Positions 35,464 to 44,533 of a stretch of 64,000 bases of DNA are shown here, in pieces. Below the pieces are notes generated by a model that had not been told where the DNA came from, ran no database searches, and was given only the letters and a program-made list of their open reading frames with translations. How positions within the stretch are numbered: the first letter of the stretch is position 1; the number at the start of each line of letters is the position of its first letter. Where the stretch lies: positions 106,352 to 170,351 of the forward strand of contig NC_009669.1 in the NCBI RefSeq assembly GCF_000017405.1, read 5' to 3'. This DNA is from Brucella anthropi ATCC 49188. GTDB taxonomy: Bacteria > Pseudomonadota > Alphaproteobacteria > Rhizobiales > Rhizobiaceae. A program made the translations under genes and the position numbers.

Positions 35464-35900
35464 TGTATCTTGATGCTTCTGCCATCGTCGCAATTCTCAG
35501 CAATGAAGACGACGCCGGTTATCTTCTGGCAAAACTCGAAAAAACGAAATCGCCGATCTATTATTCGTCACTGACAATGTTCGAAGCCGTTATCAGTCTC
35601 GCGAGGCGATTAGCAAACAAACAGGTAGGCTCACAAGCACCCATACCGACCGAGACGATTGATATGGCGCAAGCGCATGTTGAGAAATTCATGTCGGAGC
35701 TAGGCGCAAGGGAAATGGCGATCAGTGGCGCGACCCATCGCAGAGCGATTGAAGCGGCGCGCATCTACGGCAAATTTGTTGCCCACCCTGCCCGCTTGAA
35801 CCTGGGCGATTGTTTCGCTTACGCCTGCGCTCAGGAATACCGGTTACCCCTGCTCTTCAAGGGTGACGATTTCCCGAAAACCGACATAGAGCTTGCCTAA
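35463..35900 (+). CDS. vapC: VapC-type PIN-domain toxin ribonuclease
   Basis: A 145-residue PIN-domain protein. The conserved acids are visible: MYLDASAIVAIL (first Asp), LTMFEAV (Glu), and LNLGDCFAYACAQEY (the late Asp with the following aromatic). VapC toxins cleave tRNA or rRNA using Mg when the antitoxin is lost. It is translated from the overlapping TAATG junction. The pair sits in accessory DNA after the ParB-like gene, consistent with a stabilising role for a mobile element. Confidence 0.92.
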   Translation: MYLDASAIVAILSNEDDAGYLLAKLEKTKSPIYYSSLTMFEAVISLARRLANKQVGSQAPIPTETIDMAQAHVEKFMSELGAREMAISGATHRRAIEAARIYGKFVAHPARLNLGDCFAYACAQEYRLPLLFKGDDFPKTDIELA

Positions 35901-35979
35901 GCCTGTAGGCCAGCAAATGACGATCAAACTGACCAAAAAAGAATACAAGACTTCACCAATGTCCGAGAGGATATCTGCT

Positions 35980-36249
35980 ATGACAAAGCTTCAGCTGTAA
36001 AACCTTAGCCAAACATTCTCGAAAGGATTTCTTTTCATACTGGCGGGAGGAATTGCTTTTTCGGCCTTTGTAGTCATGTACTCGGATCATGTCCGGAATG
36101 ACGTTAGAATAACAATCCTTTGTACCCTCCTCGCGACGGGCTTATTGACACTAAAGAACAGGAATGAACATGGCGTTCTTCCAAGTCGCATTGTTGTACT
36201 AATCGTATGTACTTTGATTGCAGAATTTGCCCTGCTTCCGGTCGTGTAA
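35980..36249 (+). pseudogene. Small membrane protein gene with an in-frame stop
   Basis: A frame starting MTKLQL at 35980 (AGAGG ten bases upstream) meets TAA at 35998. It then stays open to 36249, coding for a plausible membrane protein of about 83 residues: FLFILAGGIAFSAFVVMY, a short charged loop, ITILCTLLATGLLTL and IVVLIVCTLIAEFALLPVV. Three hydrophobic segments in one frame are unlikely by chance, so I read this as a gene broken by a nonsense codon. No alternative start lies between the stop and the first hydrophobic segment. Function unknown. Confidence 0.4.
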
Positions 36250-36376
36250 GGTCATGATGGCCAAGTCGGCCCGAAGCTGCGATTTTGGCCAACTTGACGA
36301 ACAAATCCAGAATATGAATTTTGGTGATTATTGGCGAAGGTTTTTTTGCGGCAAGCGAGCGACGAGAAGTAGAATT

Positions 36377-36904
36377 ATGATGATAGGTAACAGTAATGCC
36401 CTTGAGGTTATGCGCATTGTTGAATTGCCAGACCACTTTGATCAACTGCTTGTCGATGCAGCTGCCGAGGGCTTCGACACCATGTCCGTGCTTCAAGAAC
36501 AGTGGCGGAACGGGTCTAATCGCTTCGAACGCCCCGGTGAAATACTAGCGCTAGCAACCATCGATGATGAAATTGCTGGCATTGGCGGCATCACTCAGGA
36601 TTTCGTTGATAGCAGTTGGTTGCGTATGAGGCGGTTCTACGTTCGGCCAGCCTACCGCCGACGTGGCGTTGGCCGAGAGATAGCGCATTACGTCCTAAAA
36701 CATGCAGATACATTTAATCGGCAAATTGCACTTTATGCCGACGGACCAGATGCGGAAGCGTTCTGGCCAACACTTGGATTTCGCCCCATTGAGCGCGAAA
36801 ATACAACTCATTTTTTTCGTTGCGAACCAACTTTAGGGTGCACCTATAAGAGACAATCACATGTGACGCGTAGCACATGTAACAAAAGGGTGGATTCTCG
36901 ATAA
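36377..36904 (+). CDS. GNAT-family N-acetyltransferase
   Basis: About 175 residues. The acetyl-CoA fold is clear: ALATIDDEIAGIGGI, then SSWLRMRRFYVRPAYRRRGVGREIAHYVLKHA, which holds the pyrophosphate-binding RRRGVGR loop, and ALYADGPDAEAFWPTLGFRPIERENTTHFF. I start at the ATG at 36377; a frame to 36218 adds residues with no support. The last 25 residues (CTYKRQSHVTRSTCNK) read into the presumed resolvase site and look non-native, so the natural C-terminus may have been replaced at an element boundary. The substrate, a small amine or a protein N-terminus, is unknown. Confidence 0.75.
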   Translation: MMIGNSNALEVMRIVELPDHFDQLLVDAAAEGFDTMSVLQEQWRNGSNRFERPGEILALATIDDEIAGIGGITQDFVDSSWLRMRRFYVRPAYRRRGVGREIAHYVLKHADTFNRQIALYADGPDAEAFWPTLGFRPIERENTTHFFRCEPTLGCTYKRQSHVTRSTCNKRVDSR

Positions 36905-36945
36905 AAGTGACGTTACACAATGGAAGTCACCCTAAAGTGACAGAT
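36861..36945. promoter_or_regulatory. Possible resolvase recombination (res) site
   Basis: The space before the resolvase gene holds several related half-sites: CACATGTGAC, GCACATGTAAC, AAGTGACGTTACAC and AAAGTGAC in alternating orientation. Tn3-type resolvases bind such clustered inverted sites next to their gene. The exact subsites cannot be set by eye. Confidence 0.35.
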
Positions 36946-36950
36946 TTGCC

Positions 36951-37373
36951 ATGGCTCGCATCGGATACGCCCGCGTCAGTACTATAGATCAGGACCTCGA
37001 CATTCAAAACGAACGCCTGAAGGCCGCCGGCTGCGAAATAATCCGGGCGGAAACCGGATCAGGGGCTTCACGAAAAGGTCGTTCCGAGCTGGAAACCATC
37101 AAGCAGTTTCTACACACAGGCGACGAGTTGGTGGTTCTGCGGCTTGATCGGCTCGGCCGTTCCACACGCGACGTTCTCAATCTCGTTCATGAGCTTGACG
37201 AAAAAGGCGCATCCCTGCGCGTCCTTGAACCCGAAGTCACGACTGCCGGAAGCATGGGCCGAATTGTCATCACCATCCTCGGTATGGTCGCCGACATGGA
37301 ACTGAAGTTTATCAAAGACCGGCAGAGGGCGGGGATCGAAGCCGCAAAAGCCGAAGGTATACATAGAGGGTGA
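36951..37373 (+). pseudogene. Serine resolvase/invertase, truncated by an IS3 element
   Basis: The 140 residues present form the catalytic domain of a Tn3-type resolvase: ARIGYARVSTIDQDLDIQ with the nucleophile serine in RVST, RLDRLGRSTRDVLNLVHEL, and GMVADMELKFIKDRQRAGIEAAKAEGI. The family is normally 180-200 residues with a C-terminal helix-turn-helix, which is missing here. The stop codon is formed by the first three bases of the IS3 end (TGA at 37371), and no continuation is seen beyond the IS. It should therefore not bind DNA normally. Confidence 0.85.
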
Positions 37374-37388
37374 CCTGCCACTGAACTT

Positions 37389-38318
37389 TCATCCAACGGC
37401 GATTAGAGCCTCGGCGGTTTTGACTACGCCAATTGGCGTGTTGGTAGCAACCGGCGGAAACGCCAAGCTTTCATATTGCGCAGCGTTGGAGCCGGTTGCG
37501 GCGATGGATCCAGCATAGACCGCCGGGGTTTGGTATCCCAGCGACGAGTGTGGCCGGAAATTGTTGTAATCGTCGGCCCATTGGGCGATGGCGCTGCGGG
37601 CGTGATCGAGGCCAAAGAACAGGCTTTCGTTGAGCAATTCGTCGCGCATCCGACCGTTGAAGGATTCAACATAGCCGTTCTGCATAGGCTTTCCTGGCGC
37701 GATATAGTGCCACTCAACCTTGTGATCCTTCGACCAGGCCAGAATGGCATTCGAGGTGAGTTCCGTGCCGTTATCGGAGACAATCATTCCTGGCTTGCCG
37801 CGTCGTTCGATCAGTGTCGTCAGCTCCCGTGCGACACGGCGGCCGGAGATTGTGGTGTCCGGGATTGCTGCCAGGCATTCCCGCGTCACATCATCAACGA
37901 TATTGAGAATCCGGAAACGTCTCCCGCATGCAAACTGGTCGTGCACGAAATCGAGAGACCAACGGGCATTTGCTTTCGCCTCGACCAGGATCGGCGCACG
38001 CGTGCCGACGGCCCTTCGTCGAGCCTTCCGCTTGCGAACCGAAAGCCCTTCCTCGCGATACAGCCGATAGATGCGGTTGACGCCGGATGGCTCTCCGTCC
38101 CGCCTGAGCAGGACGAACAGCCGTCGGTAGCCGAAGCGCCGTCGCTCGTTGGCAAGGTCGCGCAGCTTCGCCCGCAATTCGACCTCCGGCGGTCGGCAGG
38201 ACCGATAGCGGATCATCTTGCGATCAGCAGACACAATCTGGCAGGCCCGCCGCTCCGAAAGACCCATTATGTCCTTCAGATGTGCAACGGCGTCACGCTT
38301 GGCGGCAGGCCCTACCAT
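37389..38318 (-). CDS. IS3-family transposase OrfB
   Basis: 309 residues with the integrase core: WSLDFVHD (Asp), [13 protein letters not shown] (Asp) and [16 protein letters not shown] (Glu), then a normal C-terminus (YQTPAVYAG). The N-terminal HTH_21 region reads [20 protein letters not shown]. It overlaps OrfA by seven bases near the slippery A-run, so the full transposase is probably an OrfA-OrfB fusion made by frameshifting. It appears intact. Confidence 0.93.
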   Translation of the reverse strand: MVGPAAKRDAVAHLKDIMGLSERRACQIVSADRKMIRYRSCRPPEVELRAKLRDLANERRRFGYRRLFVLLRRDGEPSGVNRIYRLYREEGLSVRKRKARRRAVGTRAPILVEAKANARWSLDFVHDQFACGRRFRILNIVDDVTRECLAAIPDTTISGRRVARELTTLIERRGKPGMIVSDNGTELTSNAILAWSKDHKVEWHYIAPGKPMQNGYVESFNGRMRDELLNESLFFGLDHARSAIAQWADDYNNFRPHSSLGYQTPAVYAGSIAATGSNAAQYESLAFPPVATNTPIGVVKTAEALIAVG

Positions 38319-38578
38319 TTTTTTGCGAGAAGCTCGCGGAGTGCGGCGGCATCGAGCATCTGCTCGGCCAACAGCTTCTTAAGCTTGGCGTTCTCTTCTT
38401 CGAGTGCCTTCAGGCGCTTCGCCTCGGACACCTCCATACCGCCGTATTTGGCTTTCCAGTTATAAAATGTTGCGTCCGAAATCCCATACTTGCGGCACAG
38501 GTCGGCCACCTTCATGCCTGCCTCCAGCTCCTTCAGCACCGCAATAATCCGCTCTTCCGTAAATCGCTGCTTCTTCAT
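38312..38578 (-). CDS. IS3-family transposase OrfA
   Basis: 88 residues: [47 protein letters not shown] is the helix-turn-helix, followed by a leucine-zipper-like coiled coil ([29 protein letters not shown]). It is standard in length and the upstream partner of OrfB. Confidence 0.93.
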   Translation of the reverse strand: MKKQRFTEERIIAVLKELEAGMKVADLCRKYGISDATFYNWKAKYGGMEVSEAKRLKALEEENAKLKKLLAEQMLDAAALRELLAKKW

Positions 38579-38747
38579 TCGTCCGTCCTTTATTGGGCCG
38601 GAATCTAATCCATTCTGGAGGAAATTCTCAGTGGCAGGTCACCAGTCAGAAATAGAATTAACCTTCGTCTTTGTAGTGGCCATTAGTTCCGAACATACTA
38701 TTCTTTGTCCAACGGTTCTGGATATCGCGGCCGACTCAAAATCCCTT

Positions 38748-39614
38748 CTACATGGCGGTTTTTCGTGCCTCGGAAATATAAAGCGCGCGCAGGTCGCGTG
38801 TAATTTGGCCTGGCTTCCCGGTACCAATCGATTCACCATCGATTGCAATTACGGGCGTGACAAATGTCGAGGCGCCAGTGATGAATGCTTCGTCAGCCTC
38901 CATCACCTCCTTAATAGTAAAACTGCGTTCAACAATTTCCAGCGTCGTACAAGCCACATAGCGCAAAAGGGCGGTTCGCGTAATGCCATGCAGAATATCG
39001 TTAGACAGTGCACGGGTAATCACCTTGTTGTCCTTAACGATATACGCGTTATTGGCAGTGCCCTCGGTAACAAAACCATCTTGAACGAACCACGCATCAT
39101 CTACGCCTGCTTGCTTTGCCAACATTTTTGCCATTGAGGGGTAAAGCAGCTGCACAGTCTTGATATCACGACGCGCCCACCGTAGATCGGGCACAGAAAT
39201 CACCTTGACCCCTGTCTTTGACTTTGGCCCGTCAATCAGATTGGACACCGCTTGTGTGAACATCACGACTGTCGGCTGAACGGCTTCGTCTGGAAACGCA
39301 AAATCCCGGTCGCCGGGGTTTCCTCTGGATATCTGCAGATAGACCAGTCCCTGATCGAGCTGGTTTTCTATGATCAGTTGCCGCAAAATATCAAGAAGCG
39401 TCTGGCGGTGAAGCGGCTGACGGATGCGCAGCTCGGAAAGTGAGCGATCCAATCGGGCTGCATGTCCGTCAAAATCCAGAATTTTGCCATCAATGACTGA
39501 CACAACTTCATAGACAGCATCGGCAAACAGGAAGCCGCGGTCAAAGACAGAAATATTCGCCTCGTCTTGGGGAACGAAGTTTCCATTGAGGTAAACTGTT
39601 CGCTTTTTGAGCAT
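38748..39614 (-). CDS. dat: D-amino-acid transaminase (class IV aminotransferase)
   Basis: A 288-residue PLP enzyme. The N-terminal VYLNGNFVPQDEANISVFDRGFLFADAVYEVV is diagnostic of the D-amino-acid/branched-chain class IV fold. RRDIKTVQLLYPSMAKMLAKQAG holds the PLP lysine, and FVTEGTANNAYIV and ITRTALLRY bind the cofactor. It converts D-alanine or other D-amino acids and 2-oxoglutarate to the keto acid and D-glutamate. It is the last gene of a minus-strand operon with a class-A-type serine hydrolase and a peptide importer, which favours a catabolic role on D-amino acids freed from imported peptides. Confidence 0.88.
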   Translation of the reverse strand: MLKKRTVYLNGNFVPQDEANISVFDRGFLFADAVYEVVSVIDGKILDFDGHAARLDRSLSELRIRQPLHRQTLLDILRQLIIENQLDQGLVYLQISRGNPGDRDFAFPDEAVQPTVVMFTQAVSNLIDGPKSKTGVKVISVPDLRWARRDIKTVQLLYPSMAKMLAKQAGVDDAWFVQDGFVTEGTANNAYIVKDNKVITRALSNDILHGITRTALLRYVACTTLEIVERSFTIKEVMEADEAFITGASTFVTPVIAIDGESIGTGKPGQITRDLRALYISEARKTAM

Positions 39615-39658
39615 AGCAATAGCCTGTTAAAAATTTTTCCGCTTGGTTGTCGAGGCTG

Positions 39659-40579
39659 TCAATCGTTGAGGAGAGTTTCAAAGAATAGCTCTCCAATCTC
39701 TGGAAATGCCTCCGGAAATTCTTCGCAGATTTCTTTACCCTGTGTCATCAGGCAGATGATGACAGGAGACTTTCCGGTGACGGCAATTCGGATCAGATCG
39801 TGTTTGTAATAGGATGCTTTGGGATCACCGGTCCAGGTATTCTTCCCCGCTTTACTCCATATCTGCGCATCAGCGGGAATACCGCCACCAAGAAATTCGG
39901 TAACCTGAAAATGCGGCTGTCTGGCTTCGGCACTATTGCGGTCACGTAGCAATGTCTGTTTTGCCCTGTTTTCAGAAGCGGCTGAGAGCGGAAGCTGACT
40001 GGAGAAAAGCGCGCTGAACAGACGCGCTGCGGCAAGCGGCGTCAGCGCGTTCAGATTTTCTCCCGCAAGCCCTGCATATTGAGCCTCACGCCCATAGCGC
40101 ACATCGTCCATCAGCTTCTGCGTGATATTACAACCCTCGAACTCTGGCCAGTTGAGTCCGGAAAAGAAGCTGTTGAGGTGCTCGCGCTTTTCCCGCCATT
40201 CGTTGAACTGGGAGCCTTCCAACATGGTATCGCCGGTCGTACCCGTAATAATGTCGATGACATAATTGGTTCCGGTGTTGGATGACCACAGGATCATGTC
40301 ACGCATGGCGCGAGACAGTTCTTCATGATCGGCGACATTGCCATGGTCAATAGCGTTGAGCACATGGACCAGATGAAATGCTTTGACAAGACTGCAGGGG
40401 TAGCAGCGCCAGTCGCCACGATATGAAAAGCCATCCGGCTTTTCACCGGGACCTTTCTGACGCAATGCGACGAAACCAAAATTGTCGGCCCGCAGGCCGC
40501 GGTCGGCAAACGTGTCAGTCAGGCAGCTGGTGATGACTTCACAGCGGCGCGACCAATCAGAATTATCTTCAAAGAACAC
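39659..40579 (-). CDS. Serine hydrolase of the class A beta-lactamase/DD-peptidase fold
   Basis: 306 residues with no signal peptide, so probably cytoplasmic. The three class-A motifs are recognisable: SLVK near residue 63 (nucleophile Ser and Lys), SSNTGTNYVIDIITG near residue 113 (SDN equivalent), and SKAGKNTW near residue 250 (KTG equivalent). The lack of an export signal and the setting next to a peptide importer and D-amino-acid transaminase argue for an intracellular peptidase or amidase rather than antibiotic resistance. Its gene is 31 bases downstream of the DppF-type ATPase. Confidence 0.78.
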   Translation of the reverse strand: MFFEDNSDWSRRCEVITSCLTDTFADRGLRADNFGFVALRQKGPGEKPDGFSYRGDWRCYPCSLVKAFHLVHVLNAIDHGNVADHEELSRAMRDMILWSSNTGTNYVIDIITGTTGDTMLEGSQFNEWREKREHLNSFFSGLNWPEFEGCNITQKLMDDVRYGREAQYAGLAGENLNALTPLAAARLFSALFSSQLPLSAASENRAKQTLLRDRNSAEARQPHFQVTEFLGGGIPADAQIWSKAGKNTWTGDPKASYYKHDLIRIAVTGKSPVIICLMTQGKEICEEFPEAFPEIGELFFETLLND

Positions 40580-40610
40580 GGGATGATCTTTCTATCAGGA
40601 CGTTCACGGT

Positions 40611-41570
40611 TTAGGCGCGCTCAGCTTTCCAGCAGCGGACCAGCCCGCCGTTGACAAGATGCTGCATGGGCTGGCTTTGGTGGCAGATGTCTTCGGTAAT
40701 CGGGCAACGAGGCGCAAAACGGCAACCGGGCTGGACGGCAAAGGGGTCGGGTATCTCACCACTGATCGGCTCGCCTGTTGCCTGCGGACGGCGAACATCG
40801 GGCACAGCTGCAATCAAAGCCTTTGTATAAGGATGACGGGGAGAAGCAAATAGGGCGGCACTGTCCTGCAATTCAACGATCTCACCCAGATACATGACTG
40901 CAACGCGATCGCACAGATAGCGGATTACATTCATGTCATGGGAAATGAAGACTATGGTCAAACCCTTATCTTTGTTGAGCCGTTTCATAAGATTGATGAT
41001 CTGCGCCTGAACAGAGGCATCAAGGGCCGAGACCGGTTCATCGGCAAACAGAACCTGCGGATTGGCGCAGAGTGCCCGCGCCACCGAGACGCGTTGTCTT
41101 TGTCCGCCGGACAAAGCATGCGGAAATTTCAACGCCGTTTCGGCTACCAGATTGACTTCCCCGAGTACGTCAAGCGCCCGCTGCCTACGCTCGCCGGCAG
41201 GAATATTGCGGTGATAATGGGAGATCACTTCTTCCAGCTGCGCGCCAATTGTCATGCGTGGATTGAGCGAGGAATAGGGATCCTGAAAGACCATCTGAAG
41301 ACGGCCATCACGGTCCGGCCCGTCAAGCCGACGGCCATTGAACACCACCTCCCCTGCGCTGCCGGGCTGCAGTCCGACGCCTATGCGCGCGAGCGTGCTC
41401 TTGCCACATCCGGATTCTCCGACGATGCCGAGTATTTCTCCCTGCTCGATACCAAGGTCGACGCCACGCACCGCATGCAGACTGACAGGCGGACGGTTGG
41501 CAATAACATCGCGAAGGCTGCGCCTGACGGGAAACTTCTTTTCGATCTTCCGGAAATCAAGCACTGACAT
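40611..41570 (-). CDS. Peptide ABC transporter ATP-binding protein, DppF/OppF type
   Basis: 319 residues. Walker [10 protein letters not shown] near residue 55, signature LSGGQRQRVSVARAL, Walker B VLFADEPVSALD and ISHDM. The C-terminal oligopeptide domain has the cysteine pattern [18 protein letters not shown] prefer the ATG at 41570, with GAGG eight bases before it, over the ATG at 41582. It overlaps the preceding ATPase gene by 14 bases, a sign of coupled translation. It works with the DppD-type partner. Confidence 0.92.
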   Translation of the reverse strand: MSVLDFRKIEKKFPVRRSLRDVIANRPPVSLHAVRGVDLGIEQGEILGIVGESGCGKSTLARIGVGLQPGSAGEVVFNGRRLDGPDRDGRLQMVFQDPYSSLNPRMTIGAQLEEVISHYHRNIPAGERRQRALDVLGEVNLVAETALKFPHALSGGQRQRVSVARALCANPQVLFADEPVSALDASVQAQIINLMKRLNKDKGLTIVFISHDMNVIRYLCDRVAVMYLGEIVELQDSAALFASPRHPYTKALIAAVPDVRRPQATGEPISGEIPDPFAVQPGCRFAPRCPITEDICHQSQPMQHLVNGGLVRCWKAERA

Positions 41571-42552
41571 TGGCAACCTCATTCAGAATGCACGCATCGA
41601 GATGACCGAAGGATGAGCCGCCACGTAACTCCAGCGCCGGCGAGCGTCCGATCGCGCACCGAGGTTGGGCACGGAAACAGCGTGGCGCAAAGCGGCAACC
41701 ATCAGGCGGATCGACGAGCCCTGGGGGAGCTCCCTGAATGGGAGCAAGTTCCTGGTCGCGAGCGGCTTGACCCGGAAGCGCGGCGAGCAGCGCTTTCGTA
41801 TAGGGGTGCGAAGGCTTGTCCAGGACGTCGCGCACCGTGCCCGTTTCCACCATACGCCCGGCATACATCACCGCCATACGATCGCAGATCTGGGAGACGA
41901 CCCCAAGATCGTGGGTGACCAAGATGATTGAGGCACCAAGGCTGTCTCGACGTTCTTTGAGGAGCCGCAATATCTGATCCTGTACGGTAACATCGAGCGC
42001 AGTGGTAGGCTCATCGGCTATAATCAGACGCGGGCGCAACGCGAGAGCCATCGCGATAACCACCCGCTGACGCAAGCCTCCTGAAAGTTCGTGCGGATAG
42101 GCGTCAAGTCGGCGCTCCGGCGACGTTACATGGACATCCCGCAACAGTTGCAACGCTGCTTCGCGGGCTGCCTTTTTGCTGACATTTCTGTGGCGGCGTA
42201 TCACTTCACTGATCTGCTTGCCGACACGCATGGTCGGATTGAGCGCCGTCAGCGGATCCTGGAAAATGAAGGCGACATCGCTTCCACGGATCTTTGACAG
42301 TTCTCTTTCCTTCATCGGAACGAGATCGCCGACGCCATCGAGCAGTATCTGACCGCCGCTGACCCGCGCGGCGGCACCACCAAAAAGGCGCAGGATCGAG
42401 CGACAGGTGGCTGACTTGCCACAGCCGGATTCGCCCACAATTCCAAAAATTTCACCGGGATTGACATCGAAGCTGACGCCATCGACGGCACGAACGACAC
42501 CCGACGGGCTGCCAAACTCGGTCATGAGGTCGCGGACAGAAAGAAGGCTCAT
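41557..42552 (-). CDS. Peptide ABC transporter ATP-binding protein, DppD/OppD type
   Basis: 331 residues. It has Walker [14 protein letters not shown] near residue 38, Q-loop [16 protein letters not shown], signature [16 protein letters not shown], Walker [13 protein letters not shown] and [13 protein letters not shown]. The C-terminal oligopeptide/dipeptide motif [21 protein letters not shown] carries the conserved cysteines. It lies three bases behind the DppC-type permease gene and overlaps the DppF-type gene. Confidence 0.92.
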   Translation of the reverse strand: MSLLSVRDLMTEFGSPSGVVRAVDGVSFDVNPGEIFGIVGESGCGKSATCRSILRLFGGAAARVSGGQILLDGVGDLVPMKERELSKIRGSDVAFIFQDPLTALNPTMRVGKQISEVIRRHRNVSKKAAREAALQLLRDVHVTSPERRLDAYPHELSGGLRQRVVIAMALALRPRLIIADEPTTALDVTVQDQILRLLKERRDSLGASIILVTHDLGVVSQICDRMAVMYAGRMVETGTVRDVLDKPSHPYTKALLAALPGQAARDQELAPIQGAPPGLVDPPDGCRFAPRCFRAQPRCAIGRSPALELRGGSSFGHLDACILNEVANVSA

Positions 42553-42555
42553 GAC

Positions 42556-43377
42556 TTACCCCTTCGGTTTCAGCGTGGTAGACAGACCTTCGCCAAGCAG
42601 CGAAAATGCAATGCCGATCCAGACGATGGCGAGTCCCGGAAAAATGGTCATCCAGGGCGCCTCGCGCATATAATCGATGCTTTCGACGATCAGCAGGCCC
42701 CATTCCGGGGCGGGAGGCTGCACACCCAGGCCGAAAAAGGACATGGCGGCGACGGCCTGCACGGTGAGCACGACATCGGACATTGAATAAACAATCGCCG
42801 GCGTGACGACATTGGGCATGATGTGGCGCAGCATCACACGCAGCTTGCCAAATCGCAAAACGCGTGTGGCGTCGATATATTCCAGCCGCGACACAAGCAG
42901 TGTTTCACCGCGCACAATGCGCGCATAGCCGATCCAGTTAACGATGAAGAAGGCGATATAAAGATTGGTTTCACTGGGCCCAAGCACCCCGACTATAGCC
43001 AGGATGAGGACATAGAATGGAAAAGCCCAGACGATATCGGTGATACGCATCAGCACCGCATCGACAATCCCGCCGAAGTAACCTGCGATCAGACCGATCA
43101 TCACACCCATGATCATGGGACCGAAGACACAGATCAGCGCCAGACGCAGATCGTATACGGCGCCCGCCAGAATGCGGGTAAAAATATCGCGCCCGAAATT
43201 ATCGGTGCCGAACCAGTGCAGCGCAGACGGCGGTTGCATCGCGCCCGCAAAATCGAGCGCGAAGGGATCGTAAGGTGACAATATCGGTGTCAGGACAGTA
43301 GCGGCCAGTGTGATCAGCAGCATGAGCAGGCCAATTGCACCGGACCAGGTGTGCAGAAGTTTGCCGGGAATGGACAT
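42556..43377 (-). CDS. Peptide ABC transporter permease, DppC type
   Basis: 273 residues with six hydrophobic segments. The N-terminal OppC-type segment ends in [10 protein letters not shown], followed by [20 protein letters not shown], which is the family hallmark, and the EAA loop [31 protein letters not shown]. It pairs with the DppB-type permease three bases upstream. Confidence 0.92.
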   Translation of the reverse strand: MSIPGKLLHTWSGAIGLLMLLITLAATVLTPILSPYDPFALDFAGAMQPPSALHWFGTDNFGRDIFTRILAGAVYDLRLALICVFGPMIMGVMIGLIAGYFGGIVDAVLMRITDIVWAFPFYVLILAIVGVLGPSETNLYIAFFIVNWIGYARIVRGETLLVSRLEYIDATRVLRFGKLRVMLRHIMPNVVTPAIVYSMSDVVLTVQAVAAMSFFGLGVQPPAPEWGLLIVESIDYMREAPWMTIFPGLAIVWIGIAFSLLGEGLSTTLKPKG

Positions 43378-43380
43378 GGT

Positions 43381-44316
43381 CTACTCCATCCTGACGCGTG
43401 GATCGGCCAGCGCGTAGCAGATGTCGGTAATCAGATTTACAATCACAACCATGATTGCGAAGAAGACGGTCAGGCCGCGGATGACGGGCAGATCGCGCGA
43501 AACGATGGCATCGATCAACAGGCTTCCAAGACCGGGTACAGAGAAGATCTTCTCGACCACGACGGTGCCGCCGACTATCCAGCTTACCCGCACGCCGATG
43601 ATGGATATTGTTGAGATAAGGCTGTTTGGCAGCACATGGCGCAGAAAGATTTCCGGACGGCGAAGACCTTTTGCGCGGGCCGTGTCGATATAATCAGCCT
43701 TCATCGTGTCTATGAGCGCGGCGCGCAGACTCTGCTGTATGAGGGCTGCGGTTGAAAGACCGACAACCAGAGAGGGCAGGAAAAGCCGGTTTATGTTGAT
43801 CCAGAAGCCAGTGCCGACACCACCGGTAGCGAACCAGCCCATGCCAAGCGCTAGCCAGATAATCAGCATATAGCAAAGCCAAAACGGCGGGATGGCAATG
43901 AGCGCCACAAACACCTGACGGATGACGTTGTCGATGAACCGGCCGCGATAAATGGCGGCGACAATGGCGAACGGGAGGGCGATCAGAAGGGCTATAATGG
44001 TTGAATAAGCCACGATTGCTAATGTGAAGGGCAATCGCTCCATCACCAGAGCGATGATTGGCTGCTTGTGGAAGATCGAAACCCCGAAACTCCCCGTCAG
44101 GCAATCACGCAGAAAATAGATGTACTGGACCCATAACGGCTTATCGAGTCCCCAGAGTTCACGCATGGCCTGCAATTCTTCAGGGCTGGCGCGGGTTCCC
44201 ATCGCATGGGACGCCGGATCGCCCGGCACTATCTGAAGAAGCAGAAAACTGATCAGTGTAATCCCCAACAGAACCGGGATCAGCATCAGCAGACGTTTGA
44301 GAATGGAAAAAATCAT
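43381..44316 (-). CDS. Peptide ABC transporter permease, DppB type
   Basis: 311 residues. It starts MIFSILKRLLMLIPVLLGITLISFLLLQIVPGDPA, the typical first membrane segment plus PGDPA of DppB proteins. The EAA loop TARAKGLRRPEIFLRHVLPNSLISTISIIG is near residue 205, and FSVPGLGSLLIDAIVSRDLPVIRG closes the family pattern. The gene is separated from the upstream binding-protein gene by 212 bases with hairpin-like repeats, which may adjust transcript levels between binding protein and channel. Confidence 0.92.
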   Translation of the reverse strand: MIFSILKRLLMLIPVLLGITLISFLLLQIVPGDPASHAMGTRASPEELQAMRELWGLDKPLWVQYIYFLRDCLTGSFGVSIFHKQPIIALVMERLPFTLAIVAYSTIIALLIALPFAIVAAIYRGRFIDNVIRQVFVALIAIPPFWLCYMLIIWLALGMGWFATGGVGTGFWININRLFLPSLVVGLSTAALIQQSLRAALIDTMKADYIDTARAKGLRRPEIFLRHVLPNSLISTISIIGVRVSWIVGGTVVVEKIFSVPGLGSLLIDAIVSRDLPVIRGLTVFFAIMVVIVNLITDICYALADPRVRME

Positions 44317-44376
44317 TGCGTTCGCTGGCGTTCGATTTTGGCGTACCGCCCGGACTTCGAAAGTATCTTTCGAAAA

Positions 44377-44533
44377 GGCGATGGCTCACTTCATTAAGAA
44401 TGCCGTACCTTGCGGAATTGACCGGCCGCATGGCTCTGGGAAATGCCGTAACCGTGATAGGCGGCGGGATTCGCGCCTGCTATCCTTAATCGACCCGCAG
44501 GCGCTGAATCGCGAGGCAATGGCTCACCTCATT
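44377..44533. repeat. Short direct repeats flanking the dppA-dppB gap
   Basis: GGCGATGGCTCACTTCATT at 44377-44395 and GGCAATGGCTCACCTCATT at 44515-44533 agree at 17 of 19 bases, the second overlapping the binding-protein stop codon. The space between contains GC-rich pairing segments. It may be a duplicated gene end or a small palindromic repeat unit; no gene is seen in the gap. Confidence 0.35.

Larger units (their letters stand above)
37371..38641 (-). mobile_element. IS3-family insertion sequence, 1271 bp, perfect ends
   Basis: TGACCTGCCACTGA at 37371-37384 and its exact complement at 38628-38641 bound the element. It holds the usual two overlapping frames, with an A-run (AAAAAAA on the minus strand near 38319) suited to a -1 ribosomal frameshift. 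The flanking bases (GGG on the left, CCA on the right) show no target duplication, which points to a deletion or recombination beside the IS. Confidence 0.92.

Noticed and set aside
44377..44533. Possible CRISPR-like repeat in the dppA-dppB gap
   Set aside because: Only two copies, 119 bases apart, with one overlapping a stop codon. There is no regular array and no cas genes in the window.
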